Origin: Bacillus sp. AFS029637
GTDB taxonomy: Bacteria > Bacillota > Bacilli > Bacillales > Bacillaceae_G
Reading direction: 5' to 3'
Length of the DNA stretch: 64,000 nucleotides
Assembly (NCBI RefSeq): GCF_002584985.1
Contig: NZ_NUPZ01000035.1
Span: 16,386 to 80,385, forward strand
A model generated the notes under the pieces. It searched no databases and was not told the DNA's origin. It worked only from the letters and a program-made list of their open reading frames with translations. A program made the translations under genes and the position numbers. This document shows, in pieces, positions 52,601 through 61,477 of the stretch. The number at the start of each line of letters is the position of its first letter. The stretch's first letter is position 1.

Positions 52601-54025
52601 GAATTAGATAAGCTTGAGTATATGCCAAGACCAGGTGCGGGGAATGGTACGATATTAAAATACAATTTAGACGTAAGTCTAGATGGAAAAACTTATAAAA
52701 ACATCATTACTGATGGAACATTTGAGAGAAATGACGAAACGAAAGTCATTGATTTTCAAGGGAATACTACTGCAAGGTATATTAAGTTGACCATCACAAA
52801 CTCTGTAGGCGGCTTTGGAAGTGCAATGGAATTCAGACCGTACAAAAAGGATAAAACCGTGGGAACGGTTGTTGGTGAAAATATACCAAATGGAAAAATT
52901 GATGAAGATGACCTTCTCTTCTTTGCAAGCTATATGGGTGTCGATCAAACTGAAGCTTGGGAACAGGTTTCAAAGGTGGATATTAATTTCAATGGTGTAA
53001 TAGACGCATACGATTTAATGTATGTAGCATCACAATTGGGTCAAAAGCCACTTCAAGCAACAGGCAAACCGATTGCCGGATTATTGGATATTAGACCTAG
53101 TAAGAAGGAGTTAAAAGCAGGAGAGGAATTTTCAGTAGAAATAATAGGTGCAGGATTAAAGGATATTAATGCATTCAACTTAGAACTAAAACTAGATCCT
53201 AACAAATATGAATTAGTGAAAGAGTGTAAGCCTGACGGGACTTGCGGTGCAAATATTGTTTCGGCTTCCAATGAAACTGCTAATATGTTGAACTATTCTT
53301 TACTTGCGGGGATCGGAAAGCCTGAACAACGAATTATGGCTGCATTTTCTAACAAGGGAACACAAAATACATTAGAAGGTACAAAGACATTAGCCACGAT
53401 TAAGTTAAAGGCTAAGAAAGATATTAGTTTTGATATGCCGATAACAAGATCATTACTGATTAATACAGCCTTTGATACTATTGATAAAATAGGAGAGGTT
53501 TTAAATCCTGGCCAAGAACCTGGAGAGGTGGAACAACCACAAGAGCCTAAGGAACTACAATTATCAAATAAAGATATGACGGTTACTGGTGAAGGGGAAA
53601 AGATGCAGGACGGTGCACTAGCTTTTGCCAACCTTATTGACGGTGAGATAAGCGAAAGTTCATTGGCGGAATTGAAATGGAGTCTCACTGGAAATGAAGG
53701 GATTTCACTACCGTTACCCGTAGATTTCAACTTTACTAAACCACAAGAATTGACTAAATTTATTGTTTATAATCGTCCGCAATATACGAATGGCAAAATT
53801 AAAACATTAAGTGCCAAAGTATATACTGAATCTGGAAAAGAGTATGATCTAGGTGCAAAAAGTGTTAACTTCGACGATAAATCAGTAACTTTCGATTTAA
53901 CAGCGGCTGCTATACCTGCTGGAACTAAAGTTACAAAGTTATCGATTAACTTTGAGGAATCGCACAGTGGGCCTCTTATGTTGTCTGTTGCAGAGGTAGA
54001 AGTCTTTGTAAAGAATCCTGCTTAG
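49607..54025 (+). CDS. secreted GH31-family multimodular glycosidase (candidate alpha-N-acetylgalactosaminidase), 1472 aa
   Basis: Signal peptide ending TASA (about 30), then a galactose-mutarotase-like N-domain (about 40-250) and a GH31 barrel (about 260-640) with nucleophile Asp403 in AIKTDVAWVWEGYS and acid/base Asp457 in TLWSGDQYGG. Downstream: FN3 (about 846-939), CBM32/F5-8C (942-1081), type I dockerin-like repeats (1090-1148, IDEDDLL and DINFNGVIDAYDL), a cohesin-like domain (1158-1295) and a second F5/8C-like C-terminal domain (1316-1472). No LPXTG. GH31 includes alpha-GalNAcases; specificity is inferred from the downstream GalNAc-type PTS, AgaS and NagA. GCGGAGGT precedes the ATG. 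Confidence 0.85.
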   Translation: MLRRRAGLKKLVTVSLSAGMLFSMLPTASATTIKKNYSINNVSDNQSYKTIGKITKVSKEGNNVYFDLNTGEKIKINFLKNNVFRLNLDPKGVFEEYPTPNKSEHETKIIDKNVSDYKKEYGSIDIRVDERDNKVYKISTNALELRIDKDTSKMSLYDKKRAKILWSESEPLKHSNGSTVQTLDTKESEYFYGGGQQNGFYAHKNNSINIAVGGGWDAGAASSPVPFYLSTEGYGVMRNTFKPGVYDFTKTSTFAHNEDRFDAYYFVDDSIPNIINEYTELTGKPALMPKSGFYLGHADCFNGTHNGHKDQRTLLDNGLNTVNQYAENDMPLGWILPNDGYGCGYGGLNNLEQFVDKANDQKVEVGLWTQSSLYPDPNLPGDSPLRRDLDGEVKAGVRAIKTDVAWVWEGYSMALNATRQAAEGIQKAENSGGARPFVISLDGWAGTQRYATLWSGDQYGGNWEYIRMHIPTYIGAGLSGNPNVGSDMDGIFGGDPKVQTRDFQWKAFTPIQIDMDGWASGGNDYSKSKNPWNYGEPYASINRMYLKLKSQMMPYIYTIAEESTSKSMPMVRGMMLEAPNDPYAYGTQTQYQYMWGPNLLVAPIYDGNSNDAEVRNDIYLPDKNQVWIDYFTGEQYQGGSVLHNFKAPLWKTPVFVKAGAIIPMAPENNSINELNGSENRIFDVYPSGESEFTLYEDDGKTVEYKEKKNTTTKVTSKVSKEKAVITVDTAKGKGYKGMVKDRGTEAIVNTRVNPKNVKVKVGNKDVKLRKVTSEEEYNKSENVYFYNESPNLNKYATKGSAFEQTEIITSPKLYIKVGKTDITKNKITFTVDGFDNTQKKDVVDKEVPTIPSGLKADEANITDREIKLDWNKVDGSNPTYDLMIDGVVHTNVFKSSDSGQAPFYLHTGLTSDTEHSYKIRATNTKGSSGWSDEIKIRTKLDRYRNVPKDMTAKADSEQPGEEASLAVDGKDETKWHTAWGDSGNKLPHTFEIDMKLAYELDKLEYMPRPGAGNGTILKYNLDVSLDGKTYKNIITDGTFERNDETKVIDFQGNTTARYIKLTITNSVGGFGSAMEFRPYKKDKTVGTVVGENIPNGKIDEDDLLFFASYMGVDQTEAWEQVSKVDINFNGVIDAYDLMYVASQLGQKPLQATGKPIAGLLDIRPSKKELKAGEEFSVEIIGAGLKDINAFNLELKLDPNKYELVKECKPDGTCGANIVSASNETANMLNYSLLAGIGKPEQRIMAAFSNKGTQNTLEGTKTLATIKLKAKKDISFDMPITRSLLINTAFDTIDKIGEVLNPGQEPGEVEQPQEPKELQLSNKDMTVTGEGEKMQDGALAFANLIDGEISESSLAELKWSLTGNEGISLPLPVDFNFTKPQELTKFIVYNRPQYTNGKIKTLSAKVYTESGKEYDLGAKSVNFDDKSVTFDLTAAAIPAGTKVTKLSINFEESHSGPLMLSVAEVEVFVKNPA

Positions 54026-54056
54026 GTAGAGAAAATAAATATCTCTTATTATCTTA

Positions 54057-54084
54057 ATGGTGTTAGGGTTAACCCTAACACCAT
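54057..54084. other. perfect 28-bp palindrome between the glycosidase genes
   Basis: ATGGTGTTAGGGTT is followed directly by its exact reverse complement, AACCCTAACACCAT, without a loop. The following tract AATCTTTATT is only weakly T-rich. It may act as an attenuator, mRNA stabiliser or partial terminator that sets the ratio of the two products. Confidence 0.7.
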
Positions 54085-54115
54085 AATCTTTATTATGATT
54101 GGGGAGAAAATTAAG

Positions 54116-57100
54116 ATGTATATGAAAAAGATGCTGTCGCTGTTCGTATCTACTGTCATTGTGGTGAGCGTTATACTCCCGATTGGCAGCAACTCAAGTT
54201 CAACAAAAGTTTCAGCTGCCGGGTCAAGCTTTGTAAACATAGCAAAGGACAAAGTAGAAATTGGAAATGATGCAATCACAAGAGTTATTGATGTATCCGA
54301 TTCCAAGTTGAAGACAAAAATAGTCTCTAACAAAAGAATTGGAAAGGACTTGGTTCCTGAAGGAGGTTCGGAGGATTTTGCCATCCATTTGGTCTCCGAG
54401 AAGCAAACATCTGAAGAGCCGCCAAAAGAGAAAAATGTACAAATTCCTGATGCGAACAAACCGAAAATACAGCTTGACAGAACAAATTGGACGGCAACAG
54501 TCTATGATTCTGTGGGAAAAGCCAAAGATGGTGCAACCATGCTGGATGGCGATAACAACACTTACGTAGATTTTTCGGATGGAAACAAGACATGGCCATA
54601 TGAAGTTGTGATTGACTTAAAGGAAGACAAAACAATTGGATCGTTTGGCTATCAAAAAAGGCCAGGATTCCAAGGCCAGGCATATGGAATCAATGGAACA
54701 ATAGGAAAATATGAAATCAAGGTTAGTAGCGACGGGGAAAATTGGGTAGATGCAGGAACGGGAGAATTTTCGTCAAAAGACTTTAACCTACACAAAGTAG
54801 ATAATCTCTACAATGTGGGAGATATGGTCTATGGAAATTTAACAGGGGCGAAAACAGCAAGATACGTAAAGATTGTTCAATTAAGTGGTGCATTAACAAA
54901 TGATATTTCATTTACCGGTGCTGAACTTTACCTGTTTGAAGATACCGTTCGACAAGATAACAACAATCCTGGAGACACTAATAAAGGAATGATTAAGTCA
55001 AGTGAATTAACGATTAAACAAGTAAATGAAGAAAAATACAAAACGGGGAAACGAATTCAATTCGTGTTTGAAGAGTATGAAAAGTATAACTCGGTATGGA
55101 CCATTAAGTACAACGTATTTGTAGAGGACAATGCCCCTTATTTAAGAAGTAATCTTGAAATTGCATCTTCAAATAAAGATATCACCTTCGACTATATCGA
55201 TGTGGATCAATTCGCACTGCCCAAAAATGTGGAAGGACTATTCCATCACCCGCCGCTAAAGGATATTTCCTCCATGTGGATTGGAAAATATGAATTAGTT
55301 TTGGGGCAGCCAATTTATGCAAATGGTATGTTCTTTGGATCAGAATTTCCTGCCTCAGACACAGATGTAGTAAATAACACGATGCAGGTTCGATATTACT
55401 CAGGCAAGAATTTTAAAAAGCTAGCAGAAGACAAGCAGCTCAATACGGATGGAAGCTTTACGACTTGGAATAGCGTCATGGGCGCTGCAGCTGGAACGGA
55501 TAAAGACGTTGTTCAAACTGACTTTTTTGCCTATATCAATGATATTGCTACAAAGACGGAATTCCGAAAGCAATATAATTCCTGGTATGACAATATGATG
55601 GATATTACAGATGAGAGTATCGCTAATTCATTCTATGGTACGGAAAAAGAGTTGAGCAAAAATGGCGTAGAGCCTTTGGATTCTTATGTTGTAGATGATG
55701 GCTGGAATGCCTATGAAACTGTTAATTCCACTGGACAGGAAACGAAAGCGCCATATGATAACCAAACTGGGTTCTGGGAATTCAACAACAAATTTCCTAA
55801 TGAATTATATCCGGCAAGTGATATGGCAAAGAAATTTGGCTCAACGTTTGGACTGTGGCTTGGCCCTCAAGGCGGCTACAATTACTTTGGCGGGTTTGCC
55901 GAATTTCTTGAAAAGAATGGCACAGGACATGTGACCAATGATTATTGGAAAAGCGTAGACGTAGGCTCCAAAACATATGTAAACAATCTGACGAAGATCT
56001 TTTTAGATTATCAAAACAGATTTGATATTGAATATTGGAAGCTAGATGGATTTGCTGTGAGACCTTCAGCCGATAAAGACAATCAGCACATGGTTGGCGG
56101 CGACCACAATATGTATTATACATCAGATCTTTGGGAAACATGGATTGATACCTTTAAATCCATGAGACAAGAAAGGGAAGAAAAAGGCAGGGGTCTATTT
56201 TTAAACCTTACCTGCTATGTAAACCCAAGTCCGTGGTTGCTGCAGTGGGCAAATACGATTTGGATTCAAGACTCCGGTGACAATGGATTTTTGAGCACCT
56301 ACGGTGGAACCCAGGCAGAACAAATGATGTCATACAGAGACAATGTTTACTTTAACATTTTTAAGAAAAATGATCTGCAGTTCCCGTTGAAAAATGTATA
56401 TAATCATGACCCGATTTACGGAGTTTCTGCAGGGATAAACTTTACCGATGATGATTTTAGAAATTATTTGATGATCAATGCGACAAGAGGAACGGCATTC
56501 TGGGAATTATATTTTTCACCGAGTATGATGAATGATGCTAAATGGAGAATAACAGCTGATGTATTGGGGTGGGCCGAAAGTCATTCAAAGACGCTTGAAA
56601 AAGCAAAACTATTTGGGAAGCGGCCAGATCAAGGTGGAGTTTACGGCTATTCGGCTTGGAACAGTGGCGAAGGAATTGTTTCATTTAGAAATGCCAGCAA
56701 TAAAGAACAAAGCTATACGTTGACATTAGATAATACTGTAGGTGTTCCAACGGATTTAGATAATGCAAAAATGGTACAGACTCTGCCAAGAGTTGATGAA
56801 ACCAAAGTGGAGAAGATGAGCTATGGCGATACGTTAACAGTAACCCTAGCCCCTCATGAGTCAAGAATCTATCAAGTTACCAGCAAAGATCAGACACCTG
56901 CCAAGGTTATCTCTGTAAAGAATACAAAAGAGAATACTGTGCGAGTAAAATTTGATCAGAGGATTCAGAATCCAACTATCACTGTTAATGGGAAGCATGC
57001 AGATGCCACTATTTTGGAAGATTATCGATCCATTGAGGTTAGCAATGCTAAACAGATTGGTAAGGAAAACAAAGTAGACATTAACGTCGAAAACATCTGG

Positions 57101-58453
57101 GGTACTCCTACTGTTACCAAGAAGGATTTCCACGGGTACGAAAATGGCTATGCGGCAAAGCTGTTGGAGAAAACGGATGTTGAGAATGGAGAAAGCTTGG
57201 AGACTTTCCATTTTGAAAAAGCAAATATTGATTTGTACAGCATCAATCATAAAGAATATAAATTTAAGAAACAAATTCCATTGGTAGGAACAGACGACTT
57301 TTCTATCTCATTTAAGTTTAGATCTTCAGGTAATAACCAAGTCATTTTAAACCAGGAAGGTGCCTATTCTATTGCGGTTGACGAAAACGGATATCTCAAC
57401 TTTACTGTAGGAGACGATGTTGTCAATTCAAAGACGAATGTAACGACTGTTGCTGAAAAGGCGAATGGAACTTTTGGAACGACAGAATACAAACCAACGA
57501 CAACAAATGAAACGGTTAAGGGGAAAGTTAACGATGGAACCCTGCATGATGTAAAGGCAGTTAGAGAAGCAAATGGGATGATTAAGCTGTATTTAGATGG
57601 AGAACTCTTGTCATCAAAATACGTTAAAGATAGATTCTCATTGCCAAAAGGAAAAATCACCCTCGGCAGTAAAAAAACAAATCTGCAGATTGCAGATGTA
57701 GAAATTAGAAATGAAGCGGTAGCGTATGATGAGGCAAAAAAATCTTATGAAGATCTTAATTTAACGCCTGGACGTAAGGAATTGGACAGAACTGGATTTA
57801 AGGCATCTGCCGATTCAGAGGAGCAAAAAGCCGGGGGAAATGAAGGAGCGGCAACTAATGTATTAGACGGGAAAACCTCTACATGGTGGCACACGCAGTA
57901 CAATGGAGCAAGCCCTATAGCACCTCATTGGTTAACCATTGAAATGCCGGAAGTTAAACCTGTTGACGCTTATGAGTATGTAAGCAGAGACGGAAACGGT
58001 AACGTGAAAAAGTATGAATTGCAAGTTTCGGATACGAATGACGATGGCAGCTGGAAAACTGTGAAATCTGGAGAAATGCAGGATGGCGGAAGTACTTTAA
58101 TTAAGTTCGATCAACCAGTTGAAGCCAAATTCTACAGATTATACATCACGGAAACATATGGAAGTCCGGCTAATACATTTGCATCGGCTGCCGAAATAAA
58201 GTTGTATAAGTACAATGAAGGAGCTGCGGATTTTTCAAAATTAGCCGCTGCTTACCAAGAAATGACTCTTTTCGATGATAAGCCTTATTCAAAGAAAAGT
58301 TTAGATAGCTCAGGATTTAATGCTTTAAAGGATAGAGTTGTAAATGTATATAAAAATCCTAATTCAGCACAACCGGAAATAGATGCAGCGTCTTCTGATT
58401 TCACACAAAACTTTGCGGCTATTTTATCCAGGTTGAAGCAAAAAGGCCAATAA
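54116..58453 (+). CDS. secreted GH36-like multimodular glycosidase, 1445 aa
   Basis: The start at 54116 follows GGGGAG (54101); an ATG at 54095 lies before it. Signal peptide ending VSAA (about 36). A CBM32/F5-8C (116-277) is inserted in the N-terminal beta region. The GH36-like barrel (about 480-850) has VVDDGW (Asp527), GLWLGPQGGYN, nucleophile candidate Asp644 in YWKLDGF and acid/base candidates Asp719/Asp722 in IQDSGDNG. Then a LamG-like domain (1041-1202), a second CBM32 (1223-1367) and a FIVAR-like helical end (1372-1445). GH36 contains alpha-galactosidases and alpha-GalNAcases. Same transcription unit as the GH31 gene. Confidence 0.8.
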   Translation: MYMKKMLSLFVSTVIVVSVILPIGSNSSSTKVSAAGSSFVNIAKDKVEIGNDAITRVIDVSDSKLKTKIVSNKRIGKDLVPEGGSEDFAIHLVSEKQTSEEPPKEKNVQIPDANKPKIQLDRTNWTATVYDSVGKAKDGATMLDGDNNTYVDFSDGNKTWPYEVVIDLKEDKTIGSFGYQKRPGFQGQAYGINGTIGKYEIKVSSDGENWVDAGTGEFSSKDFNLHKVDNLYNVGDMVYGNLTGAKTARYVKIVQLSGALTNDISFTGAELYLFEDTVRQDNNNPGDTNKGMIKSSELTIKQVNEEKYKTGKRIQFVFEEYEKYNSVWTIKYNVFVEDNAPYLRSNLEIASSNKDITFDYIDVDQFALPKNVEGLFHHPPLKDISSMWIGKYELVLGQPIYANGMFFGSEFPASDTDVVNNTMQVRYYSGKNFKKLAEDKQLNTDGSFTTWNSVMGAAAGTDKDVVQTDFFAYINDIATKTEFRKQYNSWYDNMMDITDESIANSFYGTEKELSKNGVEPLDSYVVDDGWNAYETVNSTGQETKAPYDNQTGFWEFNNKFPNELYPASDMAKKFGSTFGLWLGPQGGYNYFGGFAEFLEKNGTGHVTNDYWKSVDVGSKTYVNNLTKIFLDYQNRFDIEYWKLDGFAVRPSADKDNQHMVGGDHNMYYTSDLWETWIDTFKSMRQEREEKGRGLFLNLTCYVNPSPWLLQWANTIWIQDSGDNGFLSTYGGTQAEQMMSYRDNVYFNIFKKNDLQFPLKNVYNHDPIYGVSAGINFTDDDFRNYLMINATRGTAFWELYFSPSMMNDAKWRITADVLGWAESHSKTLEKAKLFGKRPDQGGVYGYSAWNSGEGIVSFRNASNKEQSYTLTLDNTVGVPTDLDNAKMVQTLPRVDETKVEKMSYGDTLTVTLAPHESRIYQVTSKDQTPAKVISVKNTKENTVRVKFDQRIQNPTITVNGKHADATILEDYRSIEVSNAKQIGKENKVDINVENIWGTPTVTKKDFHGYENGYAAKLLEKTDVENGESLETFHFEKANIDLYSINHKEYKFKKQIPLVGTDDFSISFKFRSSGNNQVILNQEGAYSIAVDENGYLNFTVGDDVVNSKTNVTTVAEKANGTFGTTEYKPTTTNETVKGKVNDGTLHDVKAVREANGMIKLYLDGELLSSKYVKDRFSLPKGKITLGSKKTNLQIADVEIRNEAVAYDEAKKSYEDLNLTPGRKELDRTGFKASADSEEQKAGGNEGAATNVLDGKTSTWWHTQYNGASPIAPHWLTIEMPEVKPVDAYEYVSRDGNGNVKKYELQVSDTNDDGSWKTVKSGEMQDGGSTLIKFDQPVEAKFYRLYITETYGSPANTFASAAEIKLYKYNEGAADFSKLAAAYQEMTLFDDKPYSKKSLDSSGFNALKDRVVNVYKNPNSAQPEIDAASSDFTQNFAAILSRLKQKGQ

Positions 58454-58489
58454 AAACTTTAGCAGCTCCAGTAGCGAAAGGTTCATTGA

Positions 58490-58533
58490 GAGAAGAGAAA
58501 TCTATAAGATGATGATTTCTTTTCTCCTTTTAA
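58490..58533 (+). terminator. rho-independent terminator of the glycosidase unit
   Basis: GAGAAGAGAAATC / GATTTCTTTTCTC stem with one mismatch, then CTTTT. Confidence 0.85.
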
Positions 58534-58682
58534 AATGTAAGCTTTATTCATCAATCCGTTTATTGTGCATTTGAATTATATTAATGATTTGTATTTTGTG
58601 AGAAAACAGAAGAATTAAATGGATTGATAAGGGGGAGGCTGTCGAATTCTTTTCCTTGAAAATTAAAAGTTTTTTAACTTGT

Positions 58683-58713
58683 TGGGTTGACCCTACATTG
58701 TGGCATGATATAA
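58683..58713 (+). promoter_or_regulatory. promoter of the agaS-nagA-PTS operon with operator half
   Basis: TTGACC (58686-58691), 16-nt spacer, TATAAT (58708-58713). The -35 lies inside GGGTTGACC, identical to the sequence at the GH31 promoter. Confidence 0.75.
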
Positions 58714-58787
58714 TGAAATTACTTACAATATTCAGACTATTCTCGCAACCTAATTGTTATGAGTTTTTCTTCCGTTTAACTTATACC

Positions 58788-58798
58788 ATCAACCCGAT
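58788..58798. promoter_or_regulatory. second operator half-site
   Basis: ATCAACCCGAT is identical to 49452-49462 at the GH31 promoter; here it lies about 100 bp downstream of the GGGTTGA half, a spacing that would suit DNA looping or separate sites. Confidence 0.55.
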
Positions 58799-58923
58799 GT
58801 TACAAAGAGCGTGGAATGGATTTTTTAAAGAAAAATCGTCCTCCTATATACTGGAACATAATAATGGTGTTGTTGGTGCAAGATTGCGAGTATTCGAAAG
58901 AGTTTAAAGAGGAGTGGTCGTAT

Positions 58924-60090
58924 ATGTTTACATTCAGTCAAGAAAAATTAGTACCACTAGGTGCACAAATCACAACCGCAGAAATAAAACAGCAGCCTGA
59001 TCTATGGGCTGAAACCTTTGCATTGTATACGGATAGAAGCAGTGAGATTGAAAAGTTTTTACTAAAAATATCAATGAAACACGACCGGATTCGCGTTATT
59101 TTTACTGGTGCTGGAACATCTGCCTATGTTGGTGATCTCGTTACCCCATACCTAAAGGAAAAAGTGGATGAAAAACAGTGGGAATTGCTGAGTATTCCGA
59201 CAACTACCTTGGTATCCAATCCTTATCAATTTCTAAAAGCGGATTTTCCAACCTTACTCGTTTCGTTTGCAAGAAGCGGTAACAGCCCAGAAAGTGTTGC
59301 TGCCGTCAAATTAACGGAGCAAATTGTGACTGATTTGTACCAGCTCACAATTACTTGTAATAAGGACGGTCAATTGGCCAAGCGAGCAGCAGGTGATGAA
59401 AAAAATTTATTGCTTTTGATGCCTGAAAAATCGAATGATCAAGGATTTGCGATGACGGGAAGTTATACGTGCATGGCACTATCGACTTTGCTCGTTTTTG
59501 ATTCTAAGTCCCTGGAAGAAAAATCGTCCATTGTAAAAATAATTCAGCAAATGGGTGAAAGTGTCATTCAAAGAGAAGGCGTCATTGAAGCGATTATCAA
59601 TCGTGATTTTGACCGCATCATTTATTTAGGATCTGGCAGTTTAGAAGGTTTAACGAGAGAAGCACAATTAAAATTATTAGAACTGACAGCTGGAAAAATT
59701 GTCACGGCTTTTGATTCGCCGTTAGGCTTCCGGCATGGTCCTAAATCATTTGTGAATGAAAAGTCCGTTGCTTTTGTGTTTGTTTCCAACCAACCGTATA
59801 CACGCCAATACGATTTAGATATGTTAAAAGAAATGAAGCAGGAAAACATTGCAAGCTATATATGTGCCATCGAGGTCGATGGAGAAACCAATTATGATGG
59901 GAACACATTTAGTTTCAGCAGAGAGGCCCAATCTATACCAGATGCTTACTTAGCCTTACCTTTTGTCATGGTTGGCCAGACGGTTTCGTTGCTGGCTTCG
60001 ATAAAGGTCGGCAATACACCGGATAACCCATCTCCCACAGGAACAGTGAATCGTGTCGTTAAAGGTGTAACCATCTATGAATACCAGTAA
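58924..60090 (+). CDS. agaS: AgaS, galactosamine-6-phosphate deaminase/isomerase, 388 aa
   Basis: Two SIS (sugar isomerase) domains: FTGAGTSAYVGDL and FARSGNSPESV in the first, YLGSGSLEGLTREAQLKLLE and FDSPLGFRHGPKSF in the second; ends NPSPTGTVNRVVKGVTIYEY. AgaS converts galactosamine-6-phosphate to tagatose-6-phosphate and ammonia. The ATG at 58924 follows GAGGAGTGG and gives the usual length; an upstream ATG at 58816 is rejected. First gene of the operon. A second, truncated agaS end lies at 61368. Confidence 0.9.
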   Translation: MFTFSQEKLVPLGAQITTAEIKQQPDLWAETFALYTDRSSEIEKFLLKISMKHDRIRVIFTGAGTSAYVGDLVTPYLKEKVDEKQWELLSIPTTTLVSNPYQFLKADFPTLLVSFARSGNSPESVAAVKLTEQIVTDLYQLTITCNKDGQLAKRAAGDEKNLLLLMPEKSNDQGFAMTGSYTCMALSTLLVFDSKSLEEKSSIVKIIQQMGESVIQREGVIEAIINRDFDRIIYLGSGSLEGLTREAQLKLLELTAGKIVTAFDSPLGFRHGPKSFVNEKSVAFVFVSNQPYTRQYDLDMLKEMKQENIASYICAIEVDGETNYDGNTFSFSREAQSIPDAYLALPFVMVGQTVSLLASIKVGNTPDNPSPTGTVNRVVKGVTIYEYQ

Positions 60091-61276
60091 TTTGGGTAGG
60101 GAGAGCAGTAAGCCAATGTTTATTTTTGCCGATCGGTTTTTTCTTGAGGGGAAGGTCGTAGGGCCTGGTTTTTTGGAAATAATAGATGGGAAATTTGGTT
60201 TTTTTTCTGAAAACCAGTCTGATGAAGCGGCAGAAATCATTGATTACGCGGGGCATTGGATTGCACCTGGTTTAGTAGATACACATATTCATGGATTTCA
60301 AAATCACGACATTATGGACAATGATTTTCAAGGATTGAATGAGATATCTGAAGGACTTCTTTCTTGCGGAGTTACTTCGTTTTTGCCGACAACCTTAACC
60401 TCTTCAACAGAAGCGTTGAATCAAGTAACTGAAATGATTGGTACCAATTATACGAAAGTCAGGGGAGCCAAAATTAAAGGTATTTTTTTAGAAGGGCCAT
60501 TTTTTACCGAAAAACATAAGGGGGCACAAAATACGAAATATTTTTGTGACCCATCCATTGAAAAGTTGAAAGATTGGCAGAAATTATCCAATGATTCTAT
60601 TAAAAAAATTGCGATTGCACCTGAAAGAAAAGGTGCAGCGGAATTTATTGAATATGCTGTCGGTGAAGACATAGCTGTAGCGTTAGCTCACAGTGATGCA
60701 ACTTATGAAGAAGCAAAGCAAGCGGTTGAGAGAGGAGCTTCGATTTTTGTTCATGCGTTCAATGGAATGAGCCCGCTGCACCATCGTGAGCCAGGGATGG
60801 CCGGCGCTGCTATGAATCTAAAAGATGTTTTTGCGGAAATCATTTGTGACGGACACCATGTTCATCCTGCTGCCGCCAATATTTTAATGAATGCACGCGG
60901 CAGAGATCAAACCGTTTTGGTCACTGATTGTATGATGGCTGGAGGAATGCCGGAAGGAACCTATCAGCTTGGAGAATATGCTGTAGAGGTGATAGGTGGT
61001 GCCGCTCGTATCGAGAGTGGCAGTTTAGCAGGCAGTGTTTTACAGCTGAAAGATGCAGTGAAAAATGTCGTTGATTGGGGGATTGCCACCCCAGAAGAAG
61101 CGATCTATATGGCAAGTACCGCACCTGCTCAAAGTATTGGGATGGATGGGGAATGCGGGAAAATTGCTCAGGGTTATGCCGCTGACTTTATTGTGTTGAA
61201 TCCTGAACTGGAATTGATGGCGACGTACCTTGATGGTGCTTGTCGTTACCATTTACGGAAAGAGGGAGTGCGATAA
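60077..61276 (+). CDS. nagA: NagA, N-acetyl-hexosamine-6-phosphate deacetylase, 399 aa
   Basis: Amidohydrolase fold: DTHIHGFQNHD (metal site), FLEGPFFTEKHKGAQ, ALAHSDATYEEAKQA, VHAFNGMSPLHHREPGMAGA and catalytic LVTDCMMAGGMPEG. It removes acetate from GalNAc-6-P/GlcNAc-6-P. It overlaps agaS by 14 nt; AAAGGTG serves the ATG at 60077 (the in-frame ATG at 60116 has poorer spacing). In this operon it most likely acts on GalNAc-6-phosphate (AagA/AgaA role). Confidence 0.9.
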   Translation: MNTSNLGRESSKPMFIFADRFFLEGKVVGPGFLEIIDGKFGFFSENQSDEAAEIIDYAGHWIAPGLVDTHIHGFQNHDIMDNDFQGLNEISEGLLSCGVTSFLPTTLTSSTEALNQVTEMIGTNYTKVRGAKIKGIFLEGPFFTEKHKGAQNTKYFCDPSIEKLKDWQKLSNDSIKKIAIAPERKGAAEFIEYAVGEDIAVALAHSDATYEEAKQAVERGASIFVHAFNGMSPLHHREPGMAGAAMNLKDVFAEIICDGHHVHPAAANILMNARGRDQTVLVTDCMMAGGMPEGTYQLGEYAVEVIGGAARIESGSLAGSVLQLKDAVKNVVDWGIATPEEAIYMASTAPAQSIGMDGECGKIAQGYAADFIVLNPELELMATYLDGACRYHLRKEGVR

Positions 61277-61367
61277 TTTGAGCTGTCACGATGAATCTAT
61301 GCATTGATATTTTCTTTCCTTGAACTATTTGCTTTATGATTTGCTTTTTACATTTTTCCATTCGATT

Positions 61368-61466
61368 TATTTGGGAATAACTCTAGATAGCCCATCACCA
61401 TCTGGTATGGTAAACCGGGTTGTTAAAGGAGTAAAAATATATCTATTCCAGCCATCATATTTATAG
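61368..61466 (+). pseudogene. 3' remnant of a second agaS gene
   Basis: The frame reads YLGITLDSPSPSGMVNRVVK followed by GVKIY and a TAG at 61464, closely matching the C-terminus of AgaS (TPDNPSPTGTVNRVVKGVTI) but not identical in DNA. The rest of the gene is missing. It marks an old recombination or deletion between nagA and the PTS genes. Confidence 0.8.
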
Positions 61467-61477
61467 GGGGTAACATC

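Noticed and set aside
58656..58907. 83-codon frame before agaS
   Set aside because: It covers the promoter and operator half-sites and has no ribosome binding site.
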